A DNA stretch of 64,000 bases, from positions 3,958,501-4,022,500 of the forward strand of contig NZ_CP075189.1 of assembly GCF_020510565.1 (NCBI RefSeq), read 5' to 3'. Below are positions 63,588-64,000 of this stretch, one piece after another (position 1 is the first letter of the stretch; the number at the start of each line of letters is the position of its first letter). The stretch is from Ferribacterium limneticum (GTDB taxonomy: Bacteria; Pseudomonadota; Gammaproteobacteria; Burkholderiales; Rhodocyclaceae). The translations under genes and the position numbers were made by a program. The notes below the pieces were generated by a model. The model searched no databases, was not told the origin of the DNA, and saw nothing but the letters and a program-made list of their open reading frames with translations.

Positions 63588-64000
63588 TCATTTTGCCGGC
63601 ATATTGTGCAGTGCGTCAAGCACCGGCTTGATCTGCGCGGCAATCGGCGTCGTCGGGCGTCCGATCAGCTGGCTCAACTGATGGCTGTCATCGAACAGCG
63701 CGCCCTGAGCGGCGCCGGCATCGGAGTCGGCGAGCAAGCCGGCAAAGCCCTCGGGCAATCCGGCGCCGACCAGCGCCGCCTTGAATTCGGCTTCGGGCAG
63801 GTTCTGGTAGACGACGGGCTGTCCGGACTGGCGCGCCACCTCGGCGGCCAGCTCGGCCAGCGAATAGCTGGCATCGCCGGCCAGTTCGTACACGCGTCCG
63901 GCCTGGTCGTCGGCGGTCAGCACCGCGGCCGCGGCGGCAGCATAGTCGGCCCGTGCGGCCGAGGCGATCCGGCCATCGCCGGCACTGCCGATCAGCGCCC
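63588..64000 (-). CDS. NAD(P)H:quinone oxidoreductase, QorB/NmrA-like (partial; start beyond window)
   Basis: Only the C-terminal 137 residues are in the window; the frame continues past 64000. The segment SAGDGRIASAARADYAAAAA followed by VLTADDQAGRVYELAGDASY matches the SDR-like NmrA/QorB family, in which the conserved Arg/Asp stretch precedes a substrate-binding lobe. QorB-type enzymes reduce quinones with NAD(P)H. The final MPAK is followed by TGA. Confidence 0.8.
   Translation of the reverse strand, partial: ALIGSAGDGRIASAARADYAAAAAAVLTADDQAGRVYELAGDASYSLAELAAEVARQSGQPVVYQNLPEAEFKAALVGAGLPEGFAGLLADSDAGAAQGALFDDSHQLSQLIGRPTTPIAAQIKPVLDALHNMPAK

Overview
The window is GC-rich, densely packed chromosomal DNA with betaproteobacterial gene content and order. 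The main clues are a Tol-Pal/queE block, a yebC-ruvCAB block, zapA followed by 6S RNA, actP/yjcH, a methylmalonyl-CoA mutase with its chaperone, a PEP-CTERM protein and several c-di-GMP/chemotaxis proteins. The best guess is a Rhodocyclaceae-type bacterium (Dechloromonas/Azonexus/Zoogloea relatives). This comes from gene content, not from a database match.

Layout. 0-8 kb: meaB and methylmalonyl-CoA mutase with a divergent GntR regulator, a split Aer-like PAS/MCP pair, and yjcH-actP. 8-20 kb: an enoyl-CoA hydratase, then one long leftward operon for malonate use (TRAP transporter, mdcACDEGBH, TauE/SafE permease) with a divergent FCD-GntR regulator. 19.8-24 kb: a secreted alpha/beta hydrolase, an ECF sigma/NrsF-like pair, a second TauE/SafE permease with an EVE-domain protein, 6S RNA, zapA and a ZapB-like protein. 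24.2-31.7 kb: a cobalamin salvage cluster (cobalamin riboswitch, btuB, btuC, btuD, cobO, an exported CbiZ-nitrilase fusion, cobB). 31.7-40.7 kb: a Tim44-like protein, a TonB receptor/YfiR/hybrid kinase operon, a Tat-exported metallo-hydrolase, YeeE/YedE and queC. 40.8-50.8 kb: a PAS-GGDEF-EAL protein, PilZ, queE, cpoB-pal-tolBARQ-ybgC and a diguanylate cyclase. 50.7-56.7 kb: ruvB, an AI-2E family permease, ruvA, ruvC, EamA, an exonuclease, a Cys-rich secreted protein and yebC. 56.8-64 kb: a HerA-like ATPase, then short monocistronic accessory genes (DUF429-like, DUF4160/DUF2442 pair, VOC protein, PEP-CTERM protein, hemerythrin), an EamA transporter and a truncated quinone reductase at the edge.

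The genes fit together around B12: the window encodes uptake, adenosylation and amide-group chemistry of cobamides, plus one B12-dependent enzyme, the mutase.

The most unusual signal is a dispersed repeat of about 36-45 bp: a T-rich left half followed by the core CGGTTGACCGTAGCA (or ...GTGGGAAT). It occurs at least 14 times. Seven copies sit just downstream of stop codons, all in the same sense as the upstream gene. Seven more lie inside conserved genes (mdcH, mdcD, EVE gene, cobB, cpoB, tolB, ruvB), where they are translated in different frames. I know of no description of this family.
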